Assembly (NCBI GenBank): GCA_024400115.1
Contig: JAKSNF010000009.1
Coordinates: 17,779-81,778 of the forward strand
Length of the DNA: 64,000 nucleotides
Reading direction: 5' to 3'
Source of the DNA: Paludibacteraceae bacterium
GTDB lineage: Bacteria; Bacteroidota; Bacteroidia; Bacteroidales; Paludibacteraceae
The position numbers and the translations under genes were made by a program. The notes beneath the pieces are model-generated. The model was not told where the DNA came from. It was given only the letters and a program-made list of their open reading frames with translations, and ran no database searches. Below, piece by piece: positions 62,396 through 64,000 of the stretch. Position 1 is the stretch's first letter. Each line of letters opens with the position of its first letter.

Positions 62396-63827
62396 TTTAC
62401 TACGGGGCGTTGAGACCCTACAAGTCATCGGTTTGACCGACAAAGAGATTACAGCTATTCAATTCGACAGCCGCAAGGTGGAAGCCGGACACTTATTCGT
62501 GGCGCAAGCCGGAACAGCAGTGGATGGTCACTCTTTCATTGACCAATGTGTCGAGAAAGGGGCAGCGGCTATCGTGTGCCAAGTATTACCCACCCATCTC
62601 CACCCCGACTGCACCTATATCCAAGTCAAGAACTCGGATAAGGCACTGGGTCTGATTGCTTGTAACTGGTTTGGCAACCCCAGTCAACAGCTCCGACTGG
62701 TAGGTGTTACCGGTACCAACGGAAAGACGACCATCGCTACCCTACTCTATAAGTTGGTACGCGCCATGGGACACAAGGCAGGACTGCTCTCTACCGTTGT
62801 TAACTACGTAGATAACGAGTCTGTTCCCTCTACCCACACTACCCCCGATGCCCTCGAACTCAACGGTCTGTTGCGCCGCATGGTGGATGCCGGTTGCGAA
62901 TACTGCTTCATGGAAGTTAGCAGCCATTCGATTGCCCAAGAACGTATCGCAGGACTGGACTACGACGGAGCTTTATTCACAAACCTCACACGCGACCATA
63001 TCGACTATCATAAGACCTTTGACAACTACCGTGACACCAAGAAAAGGCTCTTTGATGAACTCAAGAAGGCGGCTTTTGCCGTGACTAACAAAGACGATAA
63101 GAACGGACTTGTCATGACCCAGAACACCAAAGCGAGAGTGACGACCTACTCCACCCTTACCATTGCCGATTACAAAGCGCAGATATTAGAGGAAGGATTT
63201 GAGGGTATGTTACTGAGCGTTAACGGACAGGAAGTGTTTGTGCCCCTCGTTGGTCGGTTCAACGTGAGCAACCTGCTCTGTATCTACGGAGCGGCTATCA
63301 ACCTCGGTTTTGAGCCTACTGAGACCCTGCGCGTCTTATCTACCCTCACGCCCGTTAATGGCCGCTTTGAGGCATTGCGCTCACCCAAAGGGTGGACGGC
63401 TATCATCGACTATGCCCACACACCCGATGCGGTGGATAACGTGATACAAACGATTAACGAGATACTGCAAAAGAAAGGCAAACTCATTACCGTTGTCGGT
63501 TGTGGCGGTAACCGCGATAAGGGTAAACGTCCTATGATGGCTAAGATAGCCAAAGACGGTTCAGACCAACTCATTCTCACGTCCGATAACCCTCGCGACG
63601 AGGAACCGGCAGATATATTACGCGACATGACCGCCGGTCTCAACGAAGACGAACTGCGTTCGACGTTGGTCATTGAGGATCGCGAAAGCGCTATCAAAAC
63701 CGCTTGTACGTTGGCACAGAAAGGAGATGTCATTCTCGTAGCCGGTAAAGGACACGAGGACTACCAAATAATCAAAGGTGTGAAGCACCATTTCGACGAC
63801 CACGAAGTGGTGAGGGGGTGCTTCTGA
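62382..63827 (+). CDS. murE: UDP-N-acetylmuramoyl-L-alanyl-D-glutamate--2,6-diaminopimelate ligase
   Basis: Adds meso-diaminopimelate to UDP-MurNAc-L-Ala-D-Glu. 481 residues with IQFDSRKVEAGHLFVA, the ATP loop GVTGTNGKTTIATLLYKL, THTTPDALELN, MEVSSHSIAQ, the carbamylated-lysine region (DTKKRLFDELK), and the DNPR motif (TSDNPRDEEPADI), which marks DAP rather than lysine specificity. The domain set is complete, unlike the MurF half of murF-alr in the same window. It starts inside ftsI; mraY would be expected next, but a repeat-filled spacer follows to the window end. Confidence 0.96.
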   Translation: MILSNLLRGVETLQVIGLTDKEITAIQFDSRKVEAGHLFVAQAGTAVDGHSFIDQCVEKGAAAIVCQVLPTHLHPDCTYIQVKNSDKALGLIACNWFGNPSQQLRLVGVTGTNGKTTIATLLYKLVRAMGHKAGLLSTVVNYVDNESVPSTHTTPDALELNGLLRRMVDAGCEYCFMEVSSHSIAQERIAGLDYDGALFTNLTRDHIDYHKTFDNYRDTKKRLFDELKKAAFAVTNKDDKNGLVMTQNTKARVTTYSTLTIADYKAQILEEGFEGMLLSVNGQEVFVPLVGRFNVSNLLCIYGAAINLGFEPTETLRVLSTLTPVNGRFEALRSPKGWTAIIDYAHTPDAVDNVIQTINEILQKKGKLITVVGCGGNRDKGKRPMMAKIAKDGSDQLILTSDNPRDEEPADILRDMTAGLNEDELRSTLVIEDRESAIKTACTLAQKGDVILVAGKGHEDYQIIKGVKHHFDDHEVVRGCF

Positions 63828-63835
63828 GTGTAGAG

Positions 63836-64000
63836 TTTTTGGGCCTCCCGCTCGCGGACAGTGGTCCGTTTTTGGGTCTCCCGCTCGCGCCTACGGCGCT
63901 ATTACGCGTAATTTGCTGCCATGGCTAAGACCCACGCTTAATTGATTTATTCGCGTGGCTAAAGCACACGCTTTGCCCGTCGAACAAGGCTCAGCACGAT
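63836..64000 (-). repeat. Composite intergenic element, right copy, with CTCCCGCTCGCGG blocks
   Basis: Two copies of TTTTTGGG(C/T)CTCCCGCTCGCG (63836, 63869), a small hairpin GCGCCTACGGCGC, then reverse-complement matches to the blocks of 58980-59088: ATTTGCTGCCATGGCT (63911-63926) and CTTTGCCCGTC (63971-63981). No gene seen to the window edge. Confidence 0.75.

Overview
The window reads as chromosomal DNA of a Bacteroidales-type bacterium (phylum Bacteroidota), probably an uncultured host-associated member; the genus cannot be told from the sequence. Support: promoters of the Bacteroidota type (TTTG, 19-21 nt, TAnnTTTG), a MurF-Alr fusion, a DAHP synthase-chorismate mutase fusion, a Bat (aerotolerance-type) operon, a probable type IX secretion (T9SS) substrate with a PCMD-like domain, and the start of a dcw cluster with mraZ-rsmH-ftsL-ftsI-murE.

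Layout. 1-9.0 kb: housekeeping genes (FKBP isomerase cut by the left edge, MOP flippase, truA, htpG; on the minus strand panB and a FecCD permease; then tyrS). 9.0-10.8 kb: a small decaying accessory patch with a DinD-like and a KilA-N-type gene, both broken, bordered by a shared non-coding element. 10.9-25.2 kb: a 2697-residue secreted cysteine-module protein with its outer-membrane partner, a transglutaminase-like protein, a secreted Ntn-type amidohydrolase, and three small membrane-associated proteins on the minus strand. 25.3-29.9 kb (minus): EF-hand-like membrane protein, M23/LysM peptidase, MurF-Alr with a shortened MurF half. 30.2-33.2 kb: rpsA and, convergent, aroA/CM. 33.2-42.5 kb (minus): a roughly 3100-residue surface protein made of cadherin-like beta-sandwich repeats. 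42.8-54.0 kb: moxR-DUF58-batA-M16 peptidase-batB-batC-batD-batE. 54.1-57.1 kb: DUF2442 protein, an MBOAT acyltransferase and its SGNH-like partner. 58.1-63.8 kb: mraZ, rsmH, ftsL, ftsI, murE.

The most unusual feature is the repeat landscape. Two classes occur both between genes and in frame inside conserved housekeeping genes. (a) Arrays of mini-hairpins with a constant frame (AGACCG-X-TGAA, or its complement TTCA-X-CGGTCT) and a different self-complementary X in each unit; they lie in the rpsA leader, upstream of moxR, after batE, and inside truA, murF-alr, aroA/CM and batD, always in the same orientation relative to the coding strand. A related 21-bp array lies in htpG. (b) More than twenty degenerate tandem tracts, mostly with a 7-bp unit (AACTCTA, ATCCACA, GACAGGC, GAAACAA, AATTATG, TTGACAC and others). 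Units that contain stop codons sit between genes or at a gene's stop; units open in all frames sit within genes and encode linkers. This looks like a genome-wide expansion process filtered by selection on reading frames. No transposase, integrase, CRISPR array, tRNA or rRNA was recognised.
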